Assembly (NCBI RefSeq): GCF_024055575.1
Contig: NZ_JAMXOE010000017.1
Location: 62,001 to 126,000, forward strand
Length of the DNA stretch: 64,000 nucleotides
From: Mucilaginibacter flavidus
GTDB taxonomy: Bacteria; Bacteroidota; Bacteroidia; Sphingobacteriales; Sphingobacteriaceae
Direction of reading: 5' to 3'
Positions 23,001 to 32,368 of the stretch are shown here, in pieces (position 1 is the stretch's first letter; the number at the start of each line of letters is the position of its first letter). The notes beneath the pieces are model-generated. The model searched no databases, was not told the DNA's origin, and saw nothing but the letters and a program-made list of their open reading frames with translations. The position numbers were made by a program, and so were the translations under genes.

Positions 23001-24625
23001 TTTCCAAATGGCGGCAAACCAACCAGTTGCCTGTACAATGGCAAATCCATGCGTTTAGCAGCCGGCAAATGAAAGTTTTTCCCATAAAAAACCTGCAGCT
23101 TATATTCTACCCTACCACTGCGGACTATATCAATGTCCGGTAATTGTGTTACACTGTCGAAAAATGGTTTGGCATCGGCATTAACATCCAGCTGCTCCTG
23201 GTCGCTAATGATGATGGCGTCTTTGCCTACCAGCTTTTTCGGTTCAACCATAAAGGCCAGGTTGCGCGGGTCGTTATTAAACACCGTGATGTCCTTCGTC
23301 CCTTTAAGCGCCCAGTCGACTTTGCCGGTTAACCACCAGCGCGGGGTACCGGTAAATATGTTGGGATTATTTGTCCAGCCTTCTTTATCAAAGCGGGTTT
23401 TTATGTCGGTATAATCTACCCCTTGAATAGTTGGATCGTTATTGTCGCCGTGAAAATGATATACCATCCATTTAGGACCATACCATTGCCAAAACCCGGT
23501 GACCATGTGGGTACCCAGCACGCCTATAGTAATTAAAGTAAAGTAAACTGAGAAGTTAAGCCACCTGCGGGTTAGCACAGTGCCTTTGCCCGTTGTACTT
23601 AAACACCTGTCGATACCAAAACCAAGGGGTATAAAGAGCATCATATAGCCCGGTGCCTGCCAGTGGAAGTGAAATTGAAGGTTCGACCATAGGGTTACCA
23701 CCGTAAAAAACACAAGTGGCAGTATGGCCATCCAAAACGTAAAACTATAGGCCAGCAATTGTTTGCGCAGCTTATAAGAAATGTACAATTGCCGAACAAT
23801 GGGTATCCAAATCCATGGCAGCAGGAACGCTGCCTGCCCGCCTATACTGCGAAAAAACCAGTCGAAATGCAGTTTAAAATGTTCACCGCTTGCCCCTGCC
23901 CTCGAACCCTGGAAAACGAAAGAAACCCAGCCGTTTTGTGCATTCCACAATAATACCGGCGACGCCATAATAATTGTGATAAGCACAGCTAAATACGGCC
24001 CTGGATGACGGAGCCAGTGGCGCTGGCTTTTATTGGTAACCACAAACATAAATACCCCGGCAAATAAAAACAGTACGTGGTATTTGCTCAACGTAGCGAA
24101 GCCCATGCTTACCCCCACCGCCAACCAAAGCAGCCATGTTCTGCGGCTATAACGCGTGGCTTCCGATTTCTCGGCGCCGGGGTCAACCATTAACTGAACA
24201 ATATAGTAGGTTGCCAGCATCCAGAAGAACATCAGTGGCGCATCGGGCTGAAACCAGCAAGCTATCGCCACGGTAAACACAGCGCTTAAATTCATTGTCG
24301 CTACAGCCCAAAAACCAGCCTTCGCGGTAAACAGTTTCCTGGTCACCAAAAACATCAGCCAGCTGGTACCGGCAAACAGCAGCACCGCAGGGAACCTAAG
24401 CCCGAAATTATTTAACCCGAATATTTTTACGCTGATCCCGCTCAACCAAAAAAACAAAGGCGGCTGATCGAAGTAGCTTAAATCGAAATTTAGCGCCCCG
24501 CGGAAGTAGTAGGATTCGCCGATGCCGAGGCCTGTATAGCCTGCAATTAAGCAGCGGAGCACGAATGTTATAAAGATTAATATTGCTGCGGACCTCGCTG
24601 CATTATCTTCTGTAAGTTTCTTCAT
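22997..24625 (-). CDS. Glycosyltransferase 39 family membrane protein (ArnT/PMT-like)
   Basis: A 542-residue inner-membrane glycosyltransferase of the dolichyl/polyprenyl-phosphate sugar type. An N-terminal helix is followed by the luminal motif FDQPPLFFWLSG (about 53-64), the usual acidic active-site loop with DQPP, then about ten more hydrophobic helices up to residue 380 and a C-terminal periplasmic domain of about 160 residues. It would transfer a sugar from a lipid carrier to protein, lipid A or another acceptor outside the membrane. The acceptor is unknown. It follows the acyltransferase gene after 78 bases and may be in one operon with the polysaccharide genes upstream. Confidence 0.83.
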   Translation of the reverse strand: MKKLTEDNAARSAAILIFITFVLRCLIAGYTGLGIGESYYFRGALNFDLSYFDQPPLFFWLSGISVKIFGLNNFGLRFPAVLLFAGTSWLMFLVTRKLFTAKAGFWAVATMNLSAVFTVAIACWFQPDAPLMFFWMLATYYIVQLMVDPGAEKSEATRYSRRTWLLWLAVGVSMGFATLSKYHVLFLFAGVFMFVVTNKSQRHWLRHPGPYLAVLITIIMASPVLLWNAQNGWVSFVFQGSRAGASGEHFKLHFDWFFRSIGGQAAFLLPWIWIPIVRQLYISYKLRKQLLAYSFTFWMAILPLVFFTVVTLWSNLQFHFHWQAPGYMMLFIPLGFGIDRCLSTTGKGTVLTRRWLNFSVYFTLITIGVLGTHMVTGFWQWYGPKWMVYHFHGDNNDPTIQGVDYTDIKTRFDKEGWTNNPNIFTGTPRWWLTGKVDWALKGTKDITVFNNDPRNLAFMVEPKKLVGKDAIIISDQEQLDVNADAKPFFDSVTQLPDIDIVRSGRVEYKLQVFYGKNFHLPAAKRMDLPLYRQLVGLPPFGN

Positions 24626-24703
24626 TAAAATAAAATGAGCACAGTTTGCAAGGGTACAAATCTCTTAAAAAAATCGCTAATTATCAGGGTTTTTATTGGG
24701 AGA

Positions 24704-25756
24704 TTAACCCGAAATCCATTTCCCCACAAATGGTACTTTATTAACCACCCAAACCAACGCCAGCGTTATAATAAAACAAATCAGCGCTGTAAATGGAATC
24801 GAGACTCCCGGTGTGCAGAGTTTATAACTAATTCCAAGCGGGTCTTCCAAAAGATATAATATTAGTGCATGCGCAAGATAGATGCCGTAATTAAAGCTGC
24901 CAGCAAAATCGCGGATTCGAATTACTACCGGCGATAGCTTTGGCGCAGATAATTTAAAAATCATAAACACACTGGCTGCAAGCAATACAACCAGCGGACA
25001 AAGTGGCTCAAAAAACATGGCACCCGGCCATTGTTTGCTGTCAACAATTAACCACGAGCCAACAGGAATCAACAACAGGCTTGCTATAAACAGCAGGATC
25101 ATCCATAAGCGCAAATGTTTAATCTTAAAATTCTTGAAGGCCAGGTAATGGCCCAACACAAGGTAGCCTGCAAACCCTGCAAAATAATGCATATCAACAG
25201 ATGATCCGTAGCGTGCCATATAAGGTTGGCTTATCAAAATTACGGCAAACCACACCACCAAAAAATACAGTATTTCCTTTTCCGATGCGTTGCGCACAAA
25301 CTTCCCTATAACCGGGATAAAGAAATAAAGCCCAATTAACATGTATACATACCACAAATGGTACGAACTGCCTGACGCCAGTAAACGCAAAACCATTTTA
25401 ACATTCGCCAAAACTGTACTTTTCAATACAAGGTCTTCGTTATATACAGAATAGGCAATATAAACCAGGCTCCAAAACACAAATGGCACAATTACCCTTA
25501 CCGTGCGTTTCTTTAAAAAATCACCAATTTCATACTCCCTGTGCAACAGCAATGCCCCGGTTACCATAACAAATACCGGCACTGCAAAACGCACTATCGC
25601 ATTAAAACAATCCGCTACCACCCAGTCGCTCATCGGTATCTTGCCATATTGTAACAGCAATACGCTGTTGCTATGCAACATTATTACCGCAAACAGCGCA
25701 ACCAGGCGGAGGTTGTTAATCCAGTTGATGTTTTGAGGTTTGGCAGGGGGCATCAT
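24704..25756 (-). CDS. Acyltransferase 3 family membrane protein
   Basis: A 350-residue integral membrane protein with about ten hydrophobic helices. The first contains INNLRLVALFAVIMLHSN, the conserved His (LH) motif of acyltransferase-3 proteins that acylate surface glycans or lipids. Length and helix pattern match the family. Its ATG overlaps the stop of the upstream phosphatase gene by four bases (ATGA), so the two are translationally coupled. It probably acts with the deacetylase and phosphatase on a polysaccharide; this is inferred from the operon only. Confidence 0.88.
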   Translation of the reverse strand: MMPPAKPQNINWINNLRLVALFAVIMLHSNSVLLLQYGKIPMSDWVVADCFNAIVRFAVPVFVMVTGALLLHREYEIGDFLKKRTVRVIVPFVFWSLVYIAYSVYNEDLVLKSTVLANVKMVLRLLASGSSYHLWYVYMLIGLYFFIPVIGKFVRNASEKEILYFLVVWFAVILISQPYMARYGSSVDMHYFAGFAGYLVLGHYLAFKNFKIKHLRLWMILLFIASLLLIPVGSWLIVDSKQWPGAMFFEPLCPLVVLLAASVFMIFKLSAPKLSPVVIRIRDFAGSFNYGIYLAHALILYLLEDPLGISYKLCTPGVSIPFTALICFIITLALVWVVNKVPFVGKWISG

Positions 25757-26295
25757 TTTTTATCAGTAATATCGTTATAATACAGTTCCAATTCCTTCAA
25801 CTTCGCTATCTGCCCGGGCCTTGGGTTTATAAATATCCTTACCCGTTTTATCATGGCATAGGCATCAGCATAAGTTAAACCTGTTTTTATTAAATAAGCC
25901 ATCGCCATAGTTGGCCCACGGCCAAGGCCCTGCCGGCAATGCACGTAAACGCTACCGCCGTTTTTAATTTCGTTATCTATAAAATCGGCACCTTTTAACA
26001 ACACCTCCAAAGGTGGCGGCGTATTATCAACAGTTGGCAGGTGCAGGTATTTTATCCCTTCGTGTTCGGCATCGCTGTAGTCGTTATGCATACGCATGTT
26101 TACTATGGCAGTAACTCCCAGGGCCTTTAATTTTTTTAGCCCTATCAGGTTGTATTGACTGCCCAAAAACAAATGTGCAGTAATTTGCGAACGGTTTAAA
26201 CGTGGCAGCCCGGTTATTATACGATGGGCGTTATCATACATATAATCCAAAACCAACCTCGTCCCGGTAAAAATACTTTTTAATTTATTTATCAT
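25753..26295 (-). CDS. Dual-specificity protein phosphatase-like enzyme
   Basis: A 180-residue protein of the protein tyrosine/dual-specificity phosphatase family. The active-site loop VHCRQGLGRGPTMA fits HC(X5)R with Cys120. Before it lies a WD-like region, IVNMRMHNDYSD, with the general-acid Asp probably near HLPTVDNTPPP (Asp about 90). I chose the ATG at 26295 because it gives a clean 16-base gap to the upstream deacetylase; the longer frame overlaps that gene by 83 bases. A hydrophobic or basic N-terminal stretch (residues 1-25) is not a signal peptide. Substrates are unknown; some bacterial relatives act on phosphorylated carbohydrate or membrane lipid. Confidence 0.8.
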   Translation of the reverse strand: MINKLKSIFTGTRLVLDYMYDNAHRIITGLPRLNRSQITAHLFLGSQYNLIGLKKLKALGVTAIVNMRMHNDYSDAEHEGIKYLHLPTVDNTPPPLEVLLKGADFIDNEIKNGGSVYVHCRQGLGRGPTMAMAYLIKTGLTYADAYAMIKRVRIFINPRPGQIAKLKELELYYNDITDKK

Positions 26296-26311
26296 AATAT
26301 ACCGGTAGTGC

Positions 26312-27106
26312 TCAGCCCCCTTTATTCGCTTTTGTGATATAATCCATGGCCTGCTGAAACGTGGTAACCCAAATCTCCTGTTTGTTTTTAGCAAGATATT
26401 CCAATAACTCCCAGTGTGCCTTTGTCGAGGTAGTTATAAAGTCGCCGCCTATCCCATGAAACATAAATATCCCCATCCCACCACGGTGCTTAACTTTTTT
26501 TACAAAATCAATCAGCTTGCTTGCGGGGGTATCTTCTTCAAGACCGTATGACGGTATCAGCATCGGATCGAGTTTTTTAAAGTTGGTAATAATGGCATCA
26601 TCCACGTCGCCGCCTATACGGGCGTACTTTATCATGCCGGTTTTCCGCAACGAGTCAATATAACTCTTACCCCCTACCTCGGTTTCAGTACACGGGTAAG
26701 CGTATGTACGCGTGGTTTTGCCGTCAATGGCGTAAAGCATACCGTTCATGGTGTATATCTCACGCAAAATCTGGAATATTGTATACCGTTCGGCCGCATT
26801 AACTAAATTATCAGGCATGGTGGTGCTCAAACACGGATGAAAAAGCGTATGGTTTGCCAGCTCATGTCCTTTTTGGGCCACTTTGCGCCATTGGAGAATA
26901 TTATTGCTGTTAAGTTCACCGGTCAGAAAAAAGGTCCCTTTTAGGTGCAATGAATCCAGTTGCGGGATGGCCGTTTTTAATTGCGAATCGAGCGCATCGT
27001 CATAAGTAAGCACAATCACCGCTTTTTTATGATCCGGCCAGTTTATTTTGCGCTGGGCCGTTGCAACCGTACTTAATAAAAGAAAAAACAGGGTAAGCCT
27101 TTTCAT
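26312..27106 (-). CDS. Exported polysaccharide deacetylase (NodB domain)
   Basis: A 264-residue exported protein: signal peptide MKRLTLFFLLLSTVATAQ, then the NodB fold with VLTYDDALDSQ (the Asp pair of the TFDDG motif), GHELANHTLFHPCL (metal-binding HxxxH), and a late motif MFHGIG. It would remove N- or O-acetyl groups from a polysaccharide outside the cell or in the periplasm. The start at 27106 matches the signal peptide; the longer frame to 27157 adds 17 residues that lack sense. It begins a likely operon of deacetylase, phosphatase, acyltransferase and perhaps the GT39-like gene. Confidence 0.88.
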   Translation of the reverse strand: MKRLTLFFLLLSTVATAQRKINWPDHKKAVIVLTYDDALDSQLKTAIPQLDSLHLKGTFFLTGELNSNNILQWRKVAQKGHELANHTLFHPCLSTTMPDNLVNAAERYTIFQILREIYTMNGMLYAIDGKTTRTYAYPCTETEVGGKSYIDSLRKTGMIKYARIGGDVDDAIITNFKKLDPMLIPSYGLEEDTPASKLIDFVKKVKHRGGMGIFMFHGIGGDFITTSTKAHWELLEYLAKNKQEIWVTTFQQAMDYITKANKGG

Positions 27107-27405
27107 CACAGGAGATGGATAATAAAGTAAAGAAATAAAACATTTACCAGTTATCATTAAATTTTATCCAATAAATATCGATATGCGTACGCCGCTTTTC
27201 AAATTCACCATTTAATTGCCAGCGCTATCATTTGTTGTAACGCTATAAACATATTGTGCATCTTTAACCAATTCAAAAAAAAGCAAATAAAGTCAACGTA
27301 TTCAAACCATTAGTGTTATTTTTAATTAATTATTAGCCGTTGCAATTTGTAGCGAACTAACCGCTATCACTTTTAAGTTACAACAACAGTTATTCAATTA
27401 AAACA

Positions 27406-28371
27406 ATGCAATCCGTTTGGAAAAAATGCTTTGGATCCCCCCCTGTTTTCTCGTTAGAAGCGCGGATATTTAATGCTATTTGCCTTGCATCTGCTGTTGC
27501 TTTATTTCTGAATATTTTTTTAAACTCCCTGCTGGGTATATCCCAGTTAGCTATTTTAATGGGGGCTGTATTTATTATCTCGGTTCTCTGCTATTATTTC
27601 TCCCGTTTTAAAATGAAGCTAAATAGTAGCATCATAACATACATGATTGCTACTAATATACTTATCGTAGTAAACTATAAATATAATTCCGGCATTAATG
27701 GGCCTACCCTGCTGATTTTTATTCTTACATATTTCCTTACCATTTCCATTGTGCCTAAAAAGCAATACTGGATTTGGATAACGCTTAACATTCTTATTGT
27801 TATGGCATTGCTAGTGTATGAATTTCAATACCCGGGTGAAATTATGAATACTTACCCCGATAAACAACACCGTTTTATTGATATTGGCTACACCTATATC
27901 ATCGATGTATTTTTTATTTTCATGATCACTACGGCGGTAAGAAAAAGCTATCATACTGAAAAAAAATTGGTTGAGCAAAAAGCAACTGAATTGGCCTATG
28001 CAAATGATACCATGAACAAACTGTTTTCTATCCTTGCACACGACCTGCGGTCGCCTTTGGCATCGATAGAAAATTTCCTCGATGTGCTTTCAGCGTTTAA
28101 GCTAAGTGATGACGAACGAATATCTATACAAAAGGAACTGCTAACTTCTACCCAAAATACGCAGGAGATGCTTGCAAATTTGCTTTTATGGAGTAAATCG
28201 CAAATGAAGGGCGTAACCGTAAACATGGTTAAGCTAAACCTGAAAAAAACATTGCAAACTACGTTGCAAATTCTTAAAACTGTAGCGGCCGAAAAAGGCA
28301 TTCAATTTACAGAGCAGATAAATAATTCAATTTCTATTTTAGCTGATGCGGATATGATGCAGCTAAAATAG
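27406..28371 (+). pseudogene. Membrane histidine kinase, 5' part, broken by a frameshift
   Basis: The first 321 residues hold an N-terminal membrane domain with about six helices (residues 22-180) and a HisKA domain with LFSILAHDLRSPLASIENFL (His212). The frame stops at TAG 28369-28371, just where the ATPase domain begins (after ILADADMMQL). The next codons of a normal kinase continue in the +1 frame from 28370 and run to 28732 (next entry). Without them the kinase has no ATPase lobe and should be inactive. The join lies in the right arm of a perfect 16-bp hairpin (28330-28375). Either the gene is dead or the sequence has an error; hairpins also cause artefacts. Confidence 0.85.
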
Positions 28372-28375
28372 AAAT
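28330..28375. repeat. Perfect 16-bp inverted repeat at the kinase frameshift
   Basis: ATTTCTATTTTAGCTG (28330-28345) and its exact complement (28360-28375) flank a 14-base loop. The right arm contains the frameshift and the stop codon TAG. Perfect palindromes at a coding lesion are a signature of template switching during replication. Confidence 0.85.
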
Positions 28376-28732
28376 CTGATAAATAACTCCCTTAAATTCA
28401 CAAATCCCGGCGGGCAAATCATAATATCTGCAGACATTGCCGGCAGCGATTGCCGTATAACGATAAAAGACAGTGGTATTGGAATCCCGTATGAACAGCA
28501 AAATGAAATTTTCTCGTTAAAGGCCCAATCAACTTTAGGAACCAAAAACGAAAAGGGTGTAGGTCTGGGATTGCTATTATGTAAAGAATTTACCGAATCG
28601 CAGAATGGGAAAATTACATTTGAAAGTAAACCAGGAGCCGGAACCACATTTTATGTTACCTTCAAATTATGGCAGGATATTAATAAAAACGGTAAATACC
28701 CGGACTTGTCAACAAATAAAAGTAAGGTGTAA
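28370..28732 (+). pseudogene. ATPase lobe of the broken histidine kinase (out of frame)
   Basis: Read from 28370, this frame encodes RNLINNSLKFTNPGG (N-box), KDSGIGIPYEQQNEIFSL (G1 region), KGVGLGLLLCKEF (G2 box) and ESKPGAGTTFYVTF, ending with TAA at 28730-28732. That is a complete HATPase_c lobe of about 120 residues, and it belongs to the kinase gene ending at 28371. Restoring one frame (one base removed or two added near 28366) would give a kinase of about 442 residues. It has no start codon of its own. Confidence 0.85.
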
Positions 28733-28778
28733 TAGCAAATTAGACCCTCTAATTTTAATTTTAGGCCTGTATAGGCGT

Positions 28779-29069
28779 TCAACCATTTGGCAACTCTTCG
28801 TGCCGGTGTTTTTCGTAACTATAGTTGTATGATGGATAAGGTACTATAAACGTTTCCTTCACCCGGGTCGATTTCAAAAAGTATGGTATCCAAATAGCAC
28901 CGGCGACAACTGAAGATATAACTGCCTCTGAAAATTGATTTGAAATTGCCAAACGTGATACGCTATGCACAAAAATTAAATCGGCCACGCGGAATACAAT
29001 TCCATAAACAAGATAGCCAATCATGTATTTGGGCAATATGTCCCGCCGGTTTAAAAACAATACCAGGCA
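28779..29069 (-). pseudogene. C-terminal DUF2569-like part of the DUF3857 gene beyond an in-frame stop
   Basis: This stretch continues the upstream frame exactly after the TAA at 29070-29072 and encodes CLVLFLNRRDILPKY followed by about 90 residues with two hydrophobic helices, the natural end of a DUF2569 membrane module. A TTG could start a 93-residue protein here but I see no reason to think so. It is best seen as the unread tail of the larger gene, or as the tail that would be restored if the stop were an error. Confidence 0.75.
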
Positions 29070-31364
29070 TTACAATGCATAGGCCATTAATATTACTGAA
29101 CCCGCAACCTTAAAAATAATATGTGCCTTCAGGCCAGTAGCATAGCTATATTTACTAATGGAATTCCAAACATCTACGGTAAAATATTTGGTGTCATTAA
29201 GGTTTACTATGATAACTATGGGCGTTAAGAACAAACCAATGAGCAGTAAAATCAACCAACCGCCAAGCGGCACAAAGGTGGTGCCGTATTCAAACACAAT
29301 ACCGGGGGTTTCTGTCCGGTAAATACGAAACGCGACGAAACCGGCAATCAAAACAATAACCAGTGCCATATTCAGCATCCATTGGTTTACATTGGAAGGG
29401 CCGGAGTCGGCAGTGGCATCGGGGTTAAAACTGATGGAATAAGAAAGGGCGTTATCTGTCAGTTCTTTTATATCCTGCTTAAACTGGCTTAACTTATCAA
29501 CAGGGACAAAGCTTTTAAGGTATTTAAACGAATAGTCTAACGTCATCACCTTGCCCGACGATGAATAATCGGATGTAAACTCGTAGCCGTCTCGTTTTAT
29601 CTCGTTTGTTTTTGGGGTGATGTCCCAGCCAGCCGGGAAAAACATTTTAACGGTATAGTCTTCGTCAAAAGACCCATTCACCGCAACCGGCGTTTTGGTT
29701 TGATTAGTTATTTTAGGCAATTCCTCTTTTATCGGGTTGGCATAAAAGCTTGCGGAGTAGTCCCCCGATACCGAATCCTTTTTAAAGTAGTCGGTTATTT
29801 CATATTTTTCAATTGTGGTAAGCTCGTTTTTTTCTTCATTATCGATAACCACAACCGAATCCTTCGCTTCAATTTTATTATAAATCTCGGAGTAGTATTT
29901 CAAATAATTCTTTTCTGTTTCGGCCATTCCCGATGATGCCAGCCTGTCGCGTTCCCTGTCGGCCTGGTTTAAAGTGTAGGTTGTTTTAACCTGAAATTGC
30001 ACCGGCGATTTAGCATTTTTAACCGTAAAACTGTCGATGCAAACTACTCGGCCTAATTTTGATTCGGTGGCTTTGGTTAACCCGGTATTGCCGGCCTTTA
30101 AGATGAGCCCCTTGCTGTAAGCTGGAAAGTAAATATTGGCGCCGGTGCCGCGCTGATAAGCTATCGTAGCGTCGACCCAAACCGGCTTGCCGTTTATTTG
30201 TGCCACAACTACCGCATGATCAAAAAGATTATGCGCCGGCAGGCATTTGTCAAGGTCATCCCCACCGGAGTTTATCAACACCATATTAGCATCAATCCCG
30301 TCTGCCCGCAGCATACTCACCAATAAAAGCGACTTATCCTTACAATCGCCGTACCGTTGGGCGAACACTTTTGCCGGATTATTGGCCCGGTGCGAATACT
30401 GGCCAAGTTCAATCCCCATATACCGCACTTCATCCTGCACGGTTTTTACAGCGTTGCGAAAGTATTTTTCTTTGTTGTTGCCCGATAATGATTTCAACCT
30501 GGCTATTTCTTCAGCCAGTTCGCCTTGTATGTTTGTTTGGGCAGGGTTAATGCCCCGGGCCCAATCCGTTACTTCTGCCCAGCTGTTGTAATCACTTAGT
30601 TGTATATAGTCGCGGGCATCGTACCAGGATGGTGCGTTTTCATCATACAGCGCAGGCTTTATTTGAAAACCTTCCCATTCGTATTTTTTCAACCCATTGG
30701 CCTGGCTTATTACCGGGCTTGCAGCGTTATTAAACAGTTTCATATTTATTTTGCGGCCGGTCGAAAAAATAATAGCAGTATACTGGTGCGCAACCGTTTG
30801 ATAATACTGCAGGTATAGGAACGAACTGTACTTGTTATTAAATATCGGATTGCGACCGGTGATAGTATACGAGTATTCAATCCTGTCTCCTTTGCGGATG
30901 TCATCGAGAATACAGAGCGCCGAATAGGTGCCCTGGTAGATAAAGTTCGATAGATCTTTCTCATCGGCCAAAACTTTAAAGGCGGATGCCTTGAGCCTAT
31001 TTTGTGGTTTGTTATTGCGCCAAACAGTTATTTCGTGAAAATCGAGTCGTTCATAAGTTGGGTCGAAGCTGACAGATATTTGCGACCCGTTTTGAATGCC
31101 CGTTTCAGATATTATTTCGCGCACATTATGTCGATAATCAGCTTGTTTTTCAATGTGTACCTGGTGTTCGATGATAGAAAAGTAGTATCCGTCCTCAACC
31201 GTTCGTAGCGATGGCTTTTGATTGTATGGTTTGCAGATACTCAGCCAGATCGGCTTGGCGGAAATATGAACAACCGGCTGCGCACCTTTTGCAAACGCAA
31301 AACTTACCACAACAAATAAAAAGGTTAAAATAAATTTACCCGCCCTTGAAAAACATCTACGCAT
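29070..31364 (-). CDS. DUF3857 / transglutaminase-like exported protein, ended by an early TAA
   Basis: A large exported protein. Signal peptide MRRCFSRAGKFILTFLFVVVSFAFA, then a DUF3857 region (about 45-210), a transglutaminase-like core (about 265-390) with the catalytic-type Cys in YGDCKDKSLLL, a later DUF3858-like strand domain, and a membrane-anchored C-terminus (about 650-760) that begins a DUF2569 module (PLGGWLILLLIGLFL). The last helix is cut at the TAA 29070-29072; the same frame continues to 28779. I chose the start at 31364 because the longer frame to 31403 adds 13 residues before the signal peptide. The enzyme may cross-link or cleave peptides at the cell surface; activity is inferred from the Cys motif only. 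Confidence 0.85.
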   Translation of the reverse strand: MRRCFSRAGKFILTFLFVVVSFAFAKGAQPVVHISAKPIWLSICKPYNQKPSLRTVEDGYYFSIIEHQVHIEKQADYRHNVREIISETGIQNGSQISVSFDPTYERLDFHEITVWRNNKPQNRLKASAFKVLADEKDLSNFIYQGTYSALCILDDIRKGDRIEYSYTITGRNPIFNNKYSSFLYLQYYQTVAHQYTAIIFSTGRKINMKLFNNAASPVISQANGLKKYEWEGFQIKPALYDENAPSWYDARDYIQLSDYNSWAEVTDWARGINPAQTNIQGELAEEIARLKSLSGNNKEKYFRNAVKTVQDEVRYMGIELGQYSHRANNPAKVFAQRYGDCKDKSLLLVSMLRADGIDANMVLINSGGDDLDKCLPAHNLFDHAVVVAQINGKPVWVDATIAYQRGTGANIYFPAYSKGLILKAGNTGLTKATESKLGRVVCIDSFTVKNAKSPVQFQVKTTYTLNQADRERDRLASSGMAETEKNYLKYYSEIYNKIEAKDSVVVIDNEEKNELTTIEKYEITDYFKKDSVSGDYSASFYANPIKEELPKITNQTKTPVAVNGSFDEDYTVKMFFPAGWDITPKTNEIKRDGYEFTSDYSSSGKVMTLDYSFKYLKSFVPVDKLSQFKQDIKELTDNALSYSISFNPDATADSGPSNVNQWMLNMALVIVLIAGFVAFRIYRTETPGIVFEYGTTFVPLGGWLILLLIGLFLTPIVIIVNLNDTKYFTVDVWNSISKYSYATGLKAHIIFKVAGSVILMAYAL

Positions 31365-31432
31365 ACTGGCTTTGAAAATAAATAAATCAGATGAAATAAC
31401 CACATCTTTTTAAATTTTTCAAATCCCTGCAC

Positions 31433-32320
31433 TTAAGCCACCTCAGCCCTGCCCGCTCCCACCGTATCGCGATAAAGTTGCGGCGATACATCGGCATTGT
31501 TTTTAAAAAAGCGGCTAAAGTAGTATTCATCATCATATCCTAATTCAAAAGCAATTGTCTTAACGGGTTTATTGGTAAGGTACAATTCGCGTTTAGCTTC
31601 AATAACTATGCGTTCGGCAATCATGTCTGTTAACGTGCGGTTAAAATGGTTTTTTGCCATTTTTGCCAATGCCTTAGGTGAAATATTAAGCATATCGGCA
31701 TATTCGCTTGCAGAGTGCTTTTGTTTAAAATGGGTTTCGATAGCGTCCTTAAGGTTTTGGAGTATAAAGGGTTCTTTTCGCTCCGAAAGCACTTTGTGGT
31801 TGCCGGGCTGCTGTTCGGTCTTTAGCCTCACTGCGGTAATCAAAAATATCTTAAGGTATGACATTAGCAGCTCGTATTGCGCAAGCGCCGGGTTTTGCAT
31901 TTCGGTTTTCATTTGCTCCAGTACCATGTTAAAAATAGGCACGCAAGGCTCGTCGACCCTGACGATTGGTGGCTCATAAATATTATTGAACAAAACGCCG
32001 TGGCAGGCCACCTCTTTATCATGTTTATGGATACAAAAAAAGTCCGGGTGGAAATTCAGCGCGAAACCTTCCAACTGTTCACCGGTAATAATCATAAACG
32101 GCTGATAAATAGCAAAGGCAAACAGCGAATTCGCCTCAAAATCGTATTCGGAAAAACTGGCACGCAACCTACCCTTACCTTTGGTAACCCAAATAATGGT
32201 GTAATAATTATGCCGCTGCAGGTGGTCGAAATTGCTATTATCATCGAACGAAAACAGTCGGAAAGTAAGGTTACCAGTTTGAGGGTTAACTAAAGTAAAA
32301 GCTGTTTGATTATTGAGCAT
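31433..32320 (-). CDS. AraC family transcriptional regulator
   Basis: A 295-residue regulator with an N-terminal cupin-like ligand domain (about 20-160) and a C-terminal AraC DNA-binding domain (about 195-290). The two HTH motifs are visible: HSASEYADMLNISPKALAKMAKNHF and KTIAFELGYDDEYYFSRFFKNN. It likely controls nearby small enzymes; the pyridoxamine-oxidase-like gene is 48 bases upstream on the same strand. The start at 32320 is the first ATG; an upstream GATTAGAGG word repeat ends at about 32345. Confidence 0.9.
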   Translation of the reverse strand: MLNNQTAFTLVNPQTGNLTFRLFSFDDNSNFDHLQRHNYYTIIWVTKGKGRLRASFSEYDFEANSLFAFAIYQPFMIITGEQLEGFALNFHPDFFCIHKHDKEVACHGVLFNNIYEPPIVRVDEPCVPIFNMVLEQMKTEMQNPALAQYELLMSYLKIFLITAVRLKTEQQPGNHKVLSERKEPFILQNLKDAIETHFKQKHSASEYADMLNISPKALAKMAKNHFNRTLTDMIAERIVIEAKRELYLTNKPVKTIAFELGYDDEYYFSRFFKNNADVSPQLYRDTVGAGRAEVA

Positions 32321-32368
32321 TTGGGTTAGTGATTAGAGGTTGGAGACTGGAGATTAGTTGAACAGCGG

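Noticed and set aside
28330-28375. Programmed ribosomal frameshift in the kinase gene
   Set aside because: No slippery heptamer or downstream stimulatory structure fits; the hairpin lies across the lesion, which fits templated mutation better.
28779-29060. Stand-alone 93-codon membrane protein starting at TTG
   Set aside because: It is the exact in-frame continuation of the DUF3857 protein after a TAA, so it is a tail and not a separate gene.
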